This document shows positions 1 through 8,615 of a DNA stretch of 64,000 bases, piece after piece; positions within the stretch are counted from its first letter, which is position 1, and every line of letters begins with the position of its first letter. Source of the stretch: Sinomonas atrocyanea (GTDB lineage: Bacteria; Actinomycetota; Actinomycetes; Actinomycetales; Micrococcaceae); NCBI RefSeq assembly GCF_001577305.1, contig NZ_CP014518.1, positions 3,720,001 through 3,784,000 on the forward strand, given 5' to 3'. The notes under the pieces were generated by a model. That model was not told the DNA's origin. It ran no database searches and saw only the letters and a program-made list of their open reading frames with translations. The translations under genes and the position numbers were made by a program.

Positions 1-1492
1 CATGGACGGTCAGCCCCGTGCGCTTCAGCCCGGCCCTCGTGTGCTCGGTGTCCGAGGCCGCGGAGAGGAAGTTCCCGCCCATCGAGACGAACACGTCCAC
101 CTCCCCGGCCTCCAGGGCGTGCTGGGTCTCCACGGACTCGTAGCCGTGCTCCCGGGGGAACGGGATGCCGAACTCGGCCTCGAGGGCGGCGATGAAGGCC
201 TCGGTGGGCTTCTCCCAGATCCCCATGGTCCGGTCGCCCTGGACGTTGGAGTGCCCGCGCACCGGGCAGGCGCCGGCACCCGGCCTGCCGAAGTTCCCCT
301 GGACCAGGAGCAGGTTGACGATCTCCTTGAGCGTGTCCACCGAGTGCCGCTGCTGCGTCAGCCCCAGGGCCCAGCACACGATCGTGGCCTTGGAGGCGAC
401 CATCATCTCCGCGACCGTCTCCATCTGGGCGCGGGAGAGCCCCGTGGCGCGCTCCGTCTCGGCCCAGTCCAGGGCGCGGCGCGCCTCGCGGTACTCCGCG
501 AACCCGGCCGTCTGCGCCTCGACGAAGTGACGGTCGACGACGGAGCCCGGCTCGCGCTCCTCCCTCGCCAGCAGCAGGTGGCCCAGAGCCTGGAAGAGGG
601 CCAGGTCGCCGCCGACCTTGATCTGGAGGAACTCGTCCGCGACCTTCTCGCCCCCGCCCGCGATGCCCCCGAGCGCCTGCGGGTCCTTGAAGGCCATGAG
701 GCCTGCCTCGGGCAGGGGGTTGACCGCGACGACCTTGCCGCCGTTCTTCCGGCATTCCACCAGGGCCGAGAGCATCCGCGGGTGGTTCGTCCCCGGGTTC
801 TGGCCCACCACGAGCACCAGCTCCGAGCGATGGATGTCCTCCAGGGAGACCGTGCCCTTCCCCACCCCGATCGTGGGATTCAGGGCGAACCCCGAGGACT
901 CGTGGCACATGTTCGAGCAGTCGGGCAGGTTGTTCGTCCCCAGGGACCTGGCGAAGAGCTGGTACAGGAACGCGGTCTCGTTCGCCGTGCGCCCCGAGGT
1001 GTAGAACACACAGCGCTCCGGCGTCGTCGCGCGCAGGTGCTCTCCGATCAGCTCGAACGCCTCGCCCCAGGAGATCGGCGAGTAGTGCGTCTCCCCGGGC
1101 CGGACCACCACGGGCTCGGTGATCCGGCCCCGGGACCCGAGCCAGAACTCGCTCCTGCCTTCGAGCTCGGCGATGGGGTGCGCGGCCCAGAACTCCGGCG
1201 TGACCGTCCGCACGGTGGACTCCTCGGCGATGGCCTTCGCGCCGTTCTCGCAGAACTCCGCCGGCTTCCGCTTCCCGGTGATCGATTCCGGCCACGCGCA
1301 CCCCGGGCAGTCGAACCCGTCCCGCTGGTTGATCCGCAGCATCCCCCGCACCGTCCGTGCGACCCCGGCCTGCGCCATGCCCCGCTCGAGCGCCACGGCG
1401 ACCGCCTTCACTCCCGCCGCGGCCGTCTTCGGCGCATGCACCTCGAGGGCGCCCTCGTCGATGTCGTGCGGGTCAGGAGTGGTGGTGAACAA
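1..1492 (-). CDS. FdhF/YdeP-family molybdopterin oxidoreductase, C-terminus beyond the window
   Basis: Partial gene: about 497 codons lie here and the C-terminal third runs off the left edge. The translated strand shows the family hallmarks DGFDCPGCAWPE (Cys62 and Cys65) and, near residue 192, NNLPDCSNMCHESSG, both diagnostic of the YdeP/FdhF-like branch of molybdopterin oxidoreductases. The last visible residues, GLKRTGLTVH, fit the conserved segment just before the STKLNRSH-type region. I place the start at a TTG (1490-1492) preceded by GAAAGG, because it gives the N-terminus MFTTTPDPHDIDE, similar in length to relatives; no nearby in-frame ATG does so. The exact reaction is unproven. Next to formaldehyde genes, formate oxidation is a reasonable guess, though YdeP itself is linked to acid resistance. 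Confidence 0.85.
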   Translation of the reverse strand, partial: MFTTTPDPHDIDEGALEVHAPKTAAAGVKAVAVALERGMAQAGVARTVRGMLRINQRDGFDCPGCAWPESITGKRKPAEFCENGAKAIAEESTVRTVTPEFWAAHPIAELEGRSEFWLGSRGRITEPVVVRPGETHYSPISWGEAFELIGEHLRATTPERCVFYTSGRTANETAFLYQLFARSLGTNNLPDCSNMCHESSGFALNPTIGVGKGTVSLEDIHRSELVLVVGQNPGTNHPRMLSALVECRKNGGKVVAVNPLPEAGLMAFKDPQALGGIAGGGEKVADEFLQIKVGGDLALFQALGHLLLAREEREPGSVVDRHFVEAQTAGFAEYREARRALDWAETERATGLSRAQMETVAEMMVASKATIVCWALGLTQQRHSVDTLKEIVNLLLVQGNFGRPGAGACPVRGHSNVQGDRTMGIWEKPTEAFIAALEAEFGIPFPREHGYESVETQHALEAGEVDVFVSMGGNFLSAASDTEHTRAGLKRTGLTVH

Positions 1493-1557
1493 GGAGAGGG
1501 CCTTTCGGAGATGGCGGTCGTGCCGTCGGTGACGGCGCTGAGCGGGGCTGGGCCGCC

Positions 1558-2181
1558 TCAGATGATGGCGGCCCTGAGCTCGCGTGCTGCCTTGGCGGGG
1601 TCCGCTGCGCCGTAGATCGAGCCGCCGGCCACCGCCACGTCGGCGCCCGCGCGCTGGACCGAGGCGATGGTTGCCGCGTTGACCCCGCCGGCCACCGAGA
1701 ACGGCACGCGGGCCCTCTCCCCGGCGGTCAGGAGCACACTGAGGTCGTAGCCGGGCTTGGCCTGCTCATCGAGGCCCGCGTGGAACTCGACATACTTGGC
1801 CCCGAGCTGGCGCGCCTCCTGGGCGCGGGTGACCTTGTCCTGGACGCCGATGAGGTCCACGACCACGCCCTTGTTGTGGGCGCGGGCCGCCTTGACGGCA
1901 CCGGCGATCGTCGAGTCGTCCGCGCTGCCGAGCACGGACACAAGGTCCGCCCCGGCCTTGAAGGCCAGCTCGGCCTCGAGCTCGCCGGCATCCATCGTCT
2001 TGAGGTCGGCGAAGACGACCTTCGTCGGGTGGGCCTCCTTGACGGCCGTGACGGCCGAGAGTCCGGCGTTCTTCACGAGTGGCGTGCCGAGCTCGATGAT
2101 GTCCACGTGCTCCGCAACCTGCGCGGCCAGCTCGAGGGCCTCGTCAACGGTGAGCACGTCCATGGCGACCTGCAGCTTCAT
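1558..2181 (-). CDS. hxlA: 3-hexulose-6-phosphate synthase (RuMP pathway)
   Basis: Encodes 207 aa, the usual size. The enzyme condenses formaldehyde with ribulose 5-phosphate to give D-arabino-3-hexulose 6-phosphate in the cytoplasm. The orotidine-decarboxylase superfamily signature DxKxxD is seen as ADLKTMD (Asp59, Lys61, Asp64). The beta-strand ends IIELGTPL, VVVDLIGV and VAVAGGSIYG are also in place. It lies 44 bp downstream of the isomerase gene and both are surely co-transcribed. The ATG is preceded by a GAAAGGAA-type ribosome binding site. In this neighbourhood the pair would assimilate or detoxify formaldehyde released by demethylation of methylated amines. The divergent LuxR-type gene is a likely regulator. 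Confidence 0.95.
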   Translation of the reverse strand: MKLQVAMDVLTVDEALELAAQVAEHVDIIELGTPLVKNAGLSAVTAVKEAHPTKVVFADLKTMDAGELEAELAFKAGADLVSVLGSADDSTIAGAVKAARAHNKGVVVDLIGVQDKVTRAQEARQLGAKYVEFHAGLDEQAKPGYDLSVLLTAGERARVPFSVAGGVNAATIASVQRAGADVAVAGGSIYGAADPAKAARELRAAII

Positions 2182-2225
2182 GATGTGTTCCTTTCGTGGT
2201 GGATTGTCCTGGTCGTGGGGGTGGG

Positions 2226-2822
2226 CTATTCGATGTTCGCGTGGCGGAGCCACAGTTCCTCGGCCGGGGTCCCGTCCACTTCCCAGAGGGTCTGGAAGAG
2301 GGCCTCGGTGGCCACGAGCAGCACCTGCTCGAAGAGGCTTCCCGAGTACTGGCGCGAGGCATTGCCGCCGTGGTCGGCCTTCCGCGCGGCCGGGATGATC
2401 ACGACGGCCTCGGCGCGGGCAGCGAGCGGCGATGCGCCGTCGGTCGTGAACGCCGCGATCCGGGCACCCACAGCCGCCGCCGTGCTCGCGGCCTTCACCA
2501 CGCCGGACGTCGTGCCCGACCCCGACGCGGCGATGAGCAGGTCGCCCGAGCGGATGGCCGGCGTCGTGGTGTCTCCGGCGACGTGGACGTCCAGGCCGAG
2601 GTGCATGAGGCGCATGGCGGCCATGCGGAGCACCAGGCCGCTGCGGCCCGCGCCGGCGAGGAAGATCCGGGGCGCGTCCGAGATCAGCTCGGCAACGGCG
2701 GCCAGCTCTCCGCGGTGCAGTTCGCCCGTCGCCATGATGACCTCCCCGTGGATGAGGCCAAGGCTGCGGTGGACGCCGTCCGAAGTGACCCGGCGCTGCC
2801 GTGGAAGGGTCTCGATGCTCAC
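2226..2822 (-). CDS. hxlB: 6-phospho-3-hexuloisomerase (RuMP pathway)
   Basis: Encodes 198 aa. A SIS (sugar isomerase) fold is visible: FLAGAGRSG at residues 54-62, then the phosphosugar-binding serines in LLIAASGSGTTSG around 95-107. It isomerises hexulose 6-phosphate to fructose 6-phosphate, the second RuMP step. The reading frame extends much further upstream without a stop, but a GTG at 2820-2822 preceded by AAAGGAG gives the family-length product and I chose it. It is the first gene of the hxlB-hxlA pair and diverges from the LuxR-type regulator across a gap of about 140 bp. Confidence 0.93.
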   Translation of the reverse strand: MSIETLPRQRRVTSDGVHRSLGLIHGEVIMATGELHRGELAAVAELISDAPRIFLAGAGRSGLVLRMAAMRLMHLGLDVHVAGDTTTPAIRSGDLLIAASGSGTTSGVVKAASTAAAVGARIAAFTTDGASPLAARAEAVVIIPAARKADHGGNASRQYSGSLFEQVLLVATEALFQTLWEVDGTPAEELWLRHANIE

Positions 2823-2920
2823 AGATGCTCCTTTGCTGTCGGTGCCGCGCGGGCTGGGGAGGGGCTGCCTCCAGCATCTCCGCCGTCCGGAGGGGCGGGA
2901 ACTGCCTTCTCGGGCGGTCC

Positions 2921-2943
2921 TGCCCACCCGTTCGGGTAGGGCA
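2921..2943. promoter_or_regulatory. Imperfect inverted repeat between hxlB and the LuxR-type gene
   Basis: TGCCCACCCG, a TT spacer and CGGGTAGGGCA form a near-perfect dyad with one unpaired base. It sits in the 138-bp divergent promoter region, 18 bp before the ATG of the LuxR-type gene. It could be that regulator's operator; this is inference from position and symmetry only. Confidence 0.35.
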
Positions 2944-2960
2944 CCCTTTAGACTGCTGCG

Positions 2961-4289
2961 ATGTCCTCCACCATCGCGGCCGCCTTCGCGCGCGATCCCG
3001 CGCAGGAGACCCTGGCCCTCCTGGACTCCGCTGCCGCTCTCGCCGAGGCGCCCCTGCCGCGCATCGCCGAGATTCTCCGTACAGCCCTCGCCCCGTATGT
3101 GCGGTGTTCGGCGCTCGTGATCTTCACGGAGGACTGCACCGGACGGCCGCAGAAGAAGGCCGGGGCTGAAGCCGTCATCAGTCGCGTCACGCTCGACGAA
3201 CTGGACCTGATCCGGTCCTCCCTGCCCGACCTCGCTCCGCGGTGGAGCGATGAGAGGATCGCCGGCGCGTCCCGTCCCGTCCTCGCCGCGCGGTCGGCAA
3301 CGAACGCGCTCCTCGTCCTGACGGATCCCCTCGCCGTGGCGGACCCACCGGGGGCCAGCGGGGCCCTGGACCCCGATACCGGGGCGGTGCTCGCCCGCCT
3401 CTGGCACCTCGCGGCGGTGCGGATCCGCGACAAGGTGGCCGAGGCGACGCCGTCGTACCTGAGGGAGTCCCGCGCGGTGTCCGCCGAGCGTTCGCGGCTC
3501 ACAGCAGAGCTCACCGACGCGCACTCGACCACGCTCGAAACCGTCCTCGCCGCCCTCCGGTCCGCGCGCCAGTCCGATGGGGCGGCACGACGAGCGGCCA
3601 TCGACATCGCAGCGGCCGCACTGGTGAGGCTCAGGGCGTCCGCTGACAGGACGGCCTCGCTCCTGGAGGAACCCGTGGTCACGGCGTTCGAGCGCCTGCG
3701 GGCTGATCTGCGCCCTCTCGAGCGGTTCAGCGGGATCTCCCTCCAGTTCGTCGAGCCGCCCGTCGACGGCCGGGCCCTCCCGGGGGAGGTCGCCCACGCC
3801 GCGCGCGCGATCGTGCGCGCGCTCGTGCTGGCCATGGTCGAGCAGGACGAGGTGCACCGCATCCGCATCCAGTGGGGCTGCGACGGCACGAACCTGCTCG
3901 TGGACATCCGGGACGACGGCCAGGGCCGCCTCTCGCTCGCCGAGGACGGCCTCCGGCGCATCGAGCAGCGGGTCCAGGCCCTCGACGGGCGGCTGCGCCT
4001 CGAGGTGCTGGAGGGCTGGGGGGCAGACGTGTTCGTCTCACTGCCCTTGGATCCGCCGTCATCCCGGGCGCCCAAGGGGCCGGGCGCGGAGTGGGAGCTG
4101 GGCGAACGCGAGGAGGAGGTGCTCCGGCTCCTGGCCGGCGGCCTTCGCAACCGCGCCATCGCTGCCGAGCTGGGCCTGAGTGAGAACACCGTCAAGTTCC
4201 ACCTGCGGAACCTGTTCCGCAAGCTGGGCGTCTCGTCGCGCGCGGAGGCAGTAGCCCGCGCCGCGCAAGCCCACGCGGGCCAAAGGTGA
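2961..4289 (+). CDS. LuxR-type regulator with a histidine-kinase-like ATPase region
   Basis: Encodes 442 aa. The C-terminus (about residues 380-442) is a clear LuxR/GerE helix-turn-helix with ENTVKFHLRNLFRKLG. Upstream, about 314-365, DIRDDGQGRLSL followed by GLRRIEQRVQALDGR and GADVFVSLPL looks like the G-box end of a NarX/DesK-type HATPase domain. ERSRLTAELTDAHSTTLETV (about 173-192) resembles the dimerisation helix, but no typical phosphorylated His box is obvious. The first 150 residues may be a GAF-like sensor. No membrane segment is seen, so it is probably a cytoplasmic one-component sensor-regulator. Being divergent from hxlBA and 90 bp before the formaldehyde dehydrogenase, it is a good candidate formaldehyde-responsive activator. 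Confidence 0.8.
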   Translation: MSSTIAAAFARDPAQETLALLDSAAALAEAPLPRIAEILRTALAPYVRCSALVIFTEDCTGRPQKKAGAEAVISRVTLDELDLIRSSLPDLAPRWSDERIAGASRPVLAARSATNALLVLTDPLAVADPPGASGALDPDTGAVLARLWHLAAVRIRDKVAEATPSYLRESRAVSAERSRLTAELTDAHSTTLETVLAALRSARQSDGAARRAAIDIAAAALVRLRASADRTASLLEEPVVTAFERLRADLRPLERFSGISLQFVEPPVDGRALPGEVAHAARAIVRALVLAMVEQDEVHRIRIQWGCDGTNLLVDIRDDGQGRLSLAEDGLRRIEQRVQALDGRLRLEVLEGWGADVFVSLPLDPPSSRAPKGPGAEWELGEREEEVLRLLAGGLRNRAIAAELGLSENTVKFHLRNLFRKLGVSSRAEAVARAAQAHAGQR

Positions 4290-4378
4290 TCTACGTCACA
4301 AATATTGGCGGGACCCCCCGCCTGTATGGCCATCATGGCAGCAGTCCCTCACCCCGACCCACTCCTTGGAGGTTCCCC

Positions 4379-5488
4379 ATGACCAGTGCAGCCCACCGCC
4401 CCGACGTCCACGAGGTCAAGGCTGTCGTGGTGCGTTCGAAGGGTGCTCCGGCGACGGTGGAGACGATCCTGGTCCCGGACCCGGGCCCGGGCGAGGCGCT
4501 CGTGGACGTGCTCACGTGCGGGGTGTGCCACACGGACCTGCACTACAAGCAGGGCGGCATCGGGGAGGACTACCCGTACCTGCTCGGGCACGAGTCCACG
4601 GCCGTGGTCTCGGCGGTCGGCCCGGACGTGACCGACCTCAAGCCCGGGGACCGGGTCATCCTGAACTGGCGGGCCGTGTGCGGGCAGTGCCGGGCCTGCG
4701 CCAAGGGCCAGCCGCAGTACTGCTTCGCCACCCACAACGCGACCCAGAAGATGACCCTGGCCGACGGCACCCCCCTCTCCCCCGCCCTGGGCATCGGCTC
4801 CTTCGCCGAGAAGACCCTCGTCGCGGCCGGGCAGTGCACCAGGATCGACGAGGACGTCGACCCCGCCGCCGTGGGCCTGCTCGGCTGCGGCATCATGGCC
4901 GGCATCGGCGCCGCGATCAACACCGGCGAGGTGAAGCGGGGCGAGTCCGTGGCCGTGATCGGCTGCGGCGGGGTCGGGATCGCCGCGATCGCCGGGGCCA
5001 GGCTGGCCGGGGCGACGACGATCATCGCCGTCGACCTCGACCCGGCCAAGGTCGAGCTCGCCAAGGGCCTGGGCGCCACCCACGGGATCGTCTCCAGGGA
5101 CACCGACCCGGTCGAGGCGATCCGTGACCTCACCGGCGGGCACGGCGCGGACGTGGTGATCGACGCCGTCGGCCGCCCCGAGACCTAGCGGCAGGCCTTC
5201 TACGCCCGCGACCTCGCCGGCCGCGTGGTCCTCGTCGGCGTCCCCACCCCGCAGATGACCCTCGAGCTGCCCCTGCTGGACGTCTTCGGCCGCGGCGGGT
5301 CGCTGAAGTCCTCCTGGTACGGCGACTGCCTCCCGTCCCGGGACTTCCCGATGCTGGTCGAGCAGTTCAAGCTCGGCCGGCTGCCCCTGGACGCCTTCGT
5401 CACCGAGCGGATCGGCCTGGGCGAGGTCGAGGCCGCGTTCGAGAAGATGCACCGCGGCGAGGTCCTCCGCTCCGTGGTGGAACTCTGA
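4379..5488 (+). pseudogene. S-(hydroxymethyl)mycothiol dehydrogenase interrupted by an in-frame TAG
   Basis: A zinc-dependent medium-chain dehydrogenase that oxidises the formaldehyde-mycothiol adduct with NAD. Catalytic-zinc motif TCGVCHTDLH (Cys50), GHEST (His71) and the structural-zinc cluster CGQCRACAKGQPQYC are present, as is the Rossmann motif VIGCGGVGIAAIAG. The start ATG follows TTGGAGG. Codon 270 (5186-5188) is TAG, lying between GRPET and RQAFYARDLAG. The frame then continues open to a TGA at 5488 with intact family sequence and a total length of 369 aa. Relatives carry Trp here (TGG), so a single G-to-A change explains the break. It may be a real nonsense mutation or a sequencing error. 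Its stop overlaps the next start (TGATG), so the genes are coupled. Confidence 0.85.
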
Positions 5489-6128
5489 TGGCGGGCCAGG
5501 GCCGCGCCCGGATCGACCGCGTCACCACGTCCGGCACGTTCAGCCTCGACGGGGGACCTGGGAGGTGGAGAACAACGTCTGGATCGTCGGCGACGACGCC
5601 GAGGCGATCGTCATCGACCCCGCGCACGACGCCGGCGCTGCCGCCGCCGCCGTCGCGGGCCGCACCGTGGCCGCGGTCCTGCTCACCCACGGCCACGACG
5701 ACCACATCCGCCACGCCCGCGAGTTCGCCGACAAGGTCGGCGCCCCGGTGCTCCTGCACCCGGCCGACCACATCCTCTGGGACGCCGTCTACCCCGGCAC
5801 CGTCCCGGACGCCCAGATCGCCGACGGCCAGGTCTTCACCGTCGCCGGGACCGAGCTGACCGCCCTGCACACCCCCGGCCACTCCCCCGGCTCGGTCTGC
5901 TTCCACGCCCCCGCCCTCGGCACCGTCTTCACCGGCGACACCCTCTTCGCCGGCGGCCCCGGAGCCACCGGCAGGTCCTACTCCGACTTCGGCACCATCA
6001 TCGACTCCATCCGCACACGCCTGCTCACCCTCCCACCCGAGACCGTGGTGAACACCGGCCACGGCGACCCCACCACCATCGGCACCGAGGCCCCCCACCT
6101 GCAGGAATGGATCCACCGCGGCCACTGA
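5488..6128 (+). pseudogene. MBL-fold hydrolase of the formaldehyde dehydrogenase operon, apparent one-base frameshift
   Basis: Metallo-beta-lactamase-fold hydrolase that usually follows mycothiol formaldehyde dehydrogenase and is thought to act on the thioester product. Metal ligands are intact: LLTHGHDDHIRHA, HTPGHSPGS, FTGDTLFAGGPG and NTGHGDPTTIG. The coupled ATG at 5488 opens a frame reading MAGQGRARIDRVTTSGTF and then SLDGG. The rest of the protein, from the VENNVWIVGDDAE-equivalent onward, lies in the frame one base earlier. Adding one G to the GGGGG run at 5551-5555 restores a 213-aa protein with the expected DGGTWEVENN-type junction. As sequenced, only an internal start at 5565 would give an almost complete product (187 aa). 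Confidence 0.8.
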
Positions 6129-6205
6129 CCTACGTCCTCGGCGACCGGCACGCTGCCCCTATGACGTGCGGCACATTGAAGCACAAGGTCTGGCAGAATC
6201 GGCCC

Positions 6206-7033
6206 ATGGGGAACGCCTTCGTGTCTGATGACCCGGACGAGACGCGATCCGCCAACGGTGTGCAGGCGGTCGAACGCGTTGTCAGGGCCCTCGAGATCCT
6301 TGCCCAGGAGGGCAGCGCCGCGGTCGGCGACATGGCCGAGCGCATGGGCGTGCACAAGTCCACGGCCTCCCGCATCCTCGGCGCCCTCGAGACCCATGGC
6401 TTCGTGCAGCAGAGCAGCCGGCGCGGAAAGTACCAGCTCGGCGTCGGCCTCCTGCGCATCGCGAGCTCCATCCCGCGCCGCCTGAGCCTGGTCCACGCGG
6501 CGCGGCCCGTGCTCGAGGACCTCGCGCAGCAGTACGGCGAGACCGTGAACCTGGCCGTGCGCCGCGACGTCTATGCGGTCAACGTGGACCAGGCGATGGG
6601 CTCGGCCAACCTTGCGAGCTTCGACTGGATCGGCAGCCTCACGCCCCTGCATTCGACCTCGAGCGGCAAAGTCTTCCTCGCGTACCTCCACGCGAGTGAT
6701 CGGGAGGAACTGCTCCGGCGGGCCGAGCTGACGTCCTTCACGCCGCACACGCTCAGTCGGGCGGAGCTCATGAAGGAGCTTCCGGAGATCGTGCGGCGGG
6801 GCTATGCCTCCACGCGCGGGGAGCTGGAGGAGGGGCTCAATGCGATCGCGGCGCCCGTGTTCGGGCACATGGGGGATGTGATCGGGGCCGTGAGCCTCTC
6901 GGGGCCGGCCTTCCGCTTCGATCCCGCCACGGATCCCGGGATCGTGACGGCGGTCATCAGGGCAGGCGAGGAGATCACCGAGCTCATGGGTGGTCCGGCC
7001 TCCCAGGATCGCTCCCAGGAGGCCGGACGCTGA
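6206..7033 (+). CDS. IclR-family transcriptional regulator
   Basis: Encodes 275 aa. An N-terminal winged helix-turn-helix (about residues 15-75, with MGVHKSTASRILGALETHGF) is followed by an IclR effector-binding domain (HSTSSGKVFLAYL, RGYASTRGELEEGLNAIAAPV, AVSLSGPAFRF). I chose the ATG at 6206 rather than an upstream in-frame ATG because it fits the family N-terminus. The gene ends 8 bp before the convergent betaine-aldehyde dehydrogenase. IclR proteins next to catabolic operons commonly control them, so it is the best local candidate to act on the shared upstream blocks of the choline and betaine operons. That link is inferred. Confidence 0.9.
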   Translation: MGNAFVSDDPDETRSANGVQAVERVVRALEILAQEGSAAVGDMAERMGVHKSTASRILGALETHGFVQQSSRRGKYQLGVGLLRIASSIPRRLSLVHAARPVLEDLAQQYGETVNLAVRRDVYAVNVDQAMGSANLASFDWIGSLTPLHSTSSGKVFLAYLHASDREELLRRAELTSFTPHTLSRAELMKELPEIVRRGYASTRGELEEGLNAIAAPVFGHMGDVIGAVSLSGPAFRFDPATDPGIVTAVIRAGEEITELMGGPASQDRSQEAGR

Positions 7034-7040
7034 GCTGTGC

Positions 7041-8615
7041 CTAGCGGCTGGCCCCGTGCTCGGTCTCCGCGCCGGCGGCGGTCCCCGCGGTGCCTGAGCC
7101 GAACCATCCGCTCGGAGCGGGGCTGACGTTCTGCCAGATGTGCTTGGCCTCGCGGTACTCGTCCAGGCCCGCACGGCCGAGCTCACGGCCGATGCCGGAT
7201 TTGCCGAACCCACCCCACTCGGCCTGCGGCACGTAGGGGTGGTAGTCGTTGATCCAGACCGTGCCGTGGCGCAGCGCCCCCGCAACCCTCTGAGCCCGGG
7301 AGGCGTCGGAGGTCCAGACCGCGCCGGCCAGCCCGTACTCGGTGTCGTTCGCGATCGCGATCGCCTCGGCCTCGTCGCGGAAGGTTTCCACGGTCAGCAC
7401 GGGGCCGAAGGACTCCTCCCGGACCACGCTCATGCCGGACCGGCAGCCGCCGAGGACGGTGGGCGGGTAGAAGAAGCCGTCCGCGAGCGGGCCCTCGTCC
7501 GGGATGTAGCCGCCGCACAGGAGCTCGGCGCCCTCGGCGATGCCGGCCTGGACGTAGGCATGCACCTGCTCCCGGTGCTTGGCCGAGATGAGCGGCCCCG
7601 TCTCGGCGTCGGGGTCGAAGGGGCCGCCCATCCGGATCGCGGTGGCCCGCTGGACGACCTCGGCCACGAAGCGCTCCGCAATAGACTCCTCGACCACGAG
7701 CCGGGCGCCCGCGGAACAGACCTGGCCTGAATGCAGGAAGACGGCCGTGAGGGCGTTGTCGACGGCGGCATCCCAGTCCGCGTCGGCGAAGACGACGTTG
7801 GGGTTCTTCCCGCCGAGCTCGAAGGCGACCCGCTTGACCGTCTTCGCGGCGGCCGCCATGATCGTCTGCCCGGTGGAGAGGCCGCCCGTCAGCGAGACGA
7901 GGTCGACCCTCGGGTCTGCGCTGAGCGGACCGCCCACCGTGGACCCCCTGCCCGTGACGAGGTTCGCGACGCCGGCCGGCACGCCCGCCTCGGCGAGCGT
8001 TTCCATGAGCAGGATCGACGTCGACGGCGTGAGCTCGCTCGGCTTGAGGACGAACGAGTTGCCCGCGACCAGCGCCGGAGCAACCTTCCAGGCCGCCTGC
8101 AGCAGCGGGTAGTTCCACGGAGCGATCAGGGCGCAGACGCCGAGGGGCTCGTACACGACACGGCTGATCGCGTTAGACCGCCCGGTGTCGATGACCCGGC
8201 CGACATCGAGTCCGGCGATCTTCCCGTAATGGCGGAAGCAGGCCGCGATGTCGTCGATGTCGTACTCGGCCTCGACGAGGCGCTTGCCCGTGTCGAGGGC
8301 CTCCGCCCGGGCGTAGGCTTCCCTGTCCCGCTCGAGGAGGTCCGCGACGCGGAGCATGACGGCCCCGCGCTCGATCTCCGTCAGGCGACGCCAGGGGCCG
8401 CCGTCGAACGCCGCGCGGGCGCTCGCGATGGCCCGCTCGGCGTCCTGCGCACTCGACGAGACGACGACGGCGACCTCGCGCCCGTCGGCGGGGCAGCGCA
8501 CGGTGGACGTGGCGCCGTCGGCCGCCTGCTCCCAGGCACCGCCGATGTAGAGCCCCTTCACCGGTTCGGGGCTGGCCTGTTCGGCGGGCTCGGACAGGGT
8601 TGCTACTTGAGCCAT
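7041..8615 (-). CDS. betB: Betaine-aldehyde dehydrogenase (NAD-dependent aldehyde dehydrogenase)
   Basis: Encodes 524 aa, somewhat longer than the typical 490 because of short tails at both ends. It oxidises betaine aldehyde to glycine betaine. Catalytic Cys300 lies in HSGQVCSAGARL and the general base Glu266 in AFELGGKNP; the NAD-binding segment IAPWNYPLLQAAWKVAPAL is intact. It is the last gene of a five-gene operon and its ATG overlaps the end of the substrate-binding protein gene by 13 bp. Specificity for betaine aldehyde is inferred from the adjacent choline dehydrogenase and quaternary-amine transporter; other amino-aldehydes are possible. Confidence 0.9.
   Translation of the reverse strand: MAQVATLSEPAEQASPEPVKGLYIGGAWEQAADGATSTVRCPADGREVAVVVSSSAQDAERAIASARAAFDGGPWRRLTEIERGAVMLRVADLLERDREAYARAEALDTGKRLVEAEYDIDDIAACFRHYGKIAGLDVGRVIDTGRSNAISRVVYEPLGVCALIAPWNYPLLQAAWKVAPALVAGNSFVLKPSELTPSTSILLMETLAEAGVPAGVANLVTGRGSTVGGPLSADPRVDLVSLTGGLSTGQTIMAAAAKTVKRVAFELGGKNPNVVFADADWDAAVDNALTAVFLHSGQVCSAGARLVVEESIAERFVAEVVQRATAIRMGGPFDPDAETGPLISAKHREQVHAYVQAGIAEGAELLCGGYIPDEGPLADGFFYPPTVLGGCRSGMSVVREESFGPVLTVETFRDEAEAIAIANDTEYGLAGAVWTSDASRAQRVAGALRHGTVWINDYHPYVPQAEWGGFGKSGIGRELGRAGLDEYREAKHIWQNVSPAPSGWFGSGTAGTAAGAETEHGASR

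Noticed and set aside
2..1615. Long open frame on the plus strand over the molybdopterin gene
   Set aside because: Its translation is low-complexity Arg/Gly/Pro/Leu text with no motif, while the minus strand gives clear family motifs. Long antisense frames are expected at this GC content; the same applies to many others, such as 39869-42685 and 47859-49649 on the minus strand.
5186..5188. TAG as a recoded (pyrrolysine-like) codon
   Set aside because: The family has Trp here, actinobacteria of this type lack the needed machinery, and a single G-to-A change explains it better.
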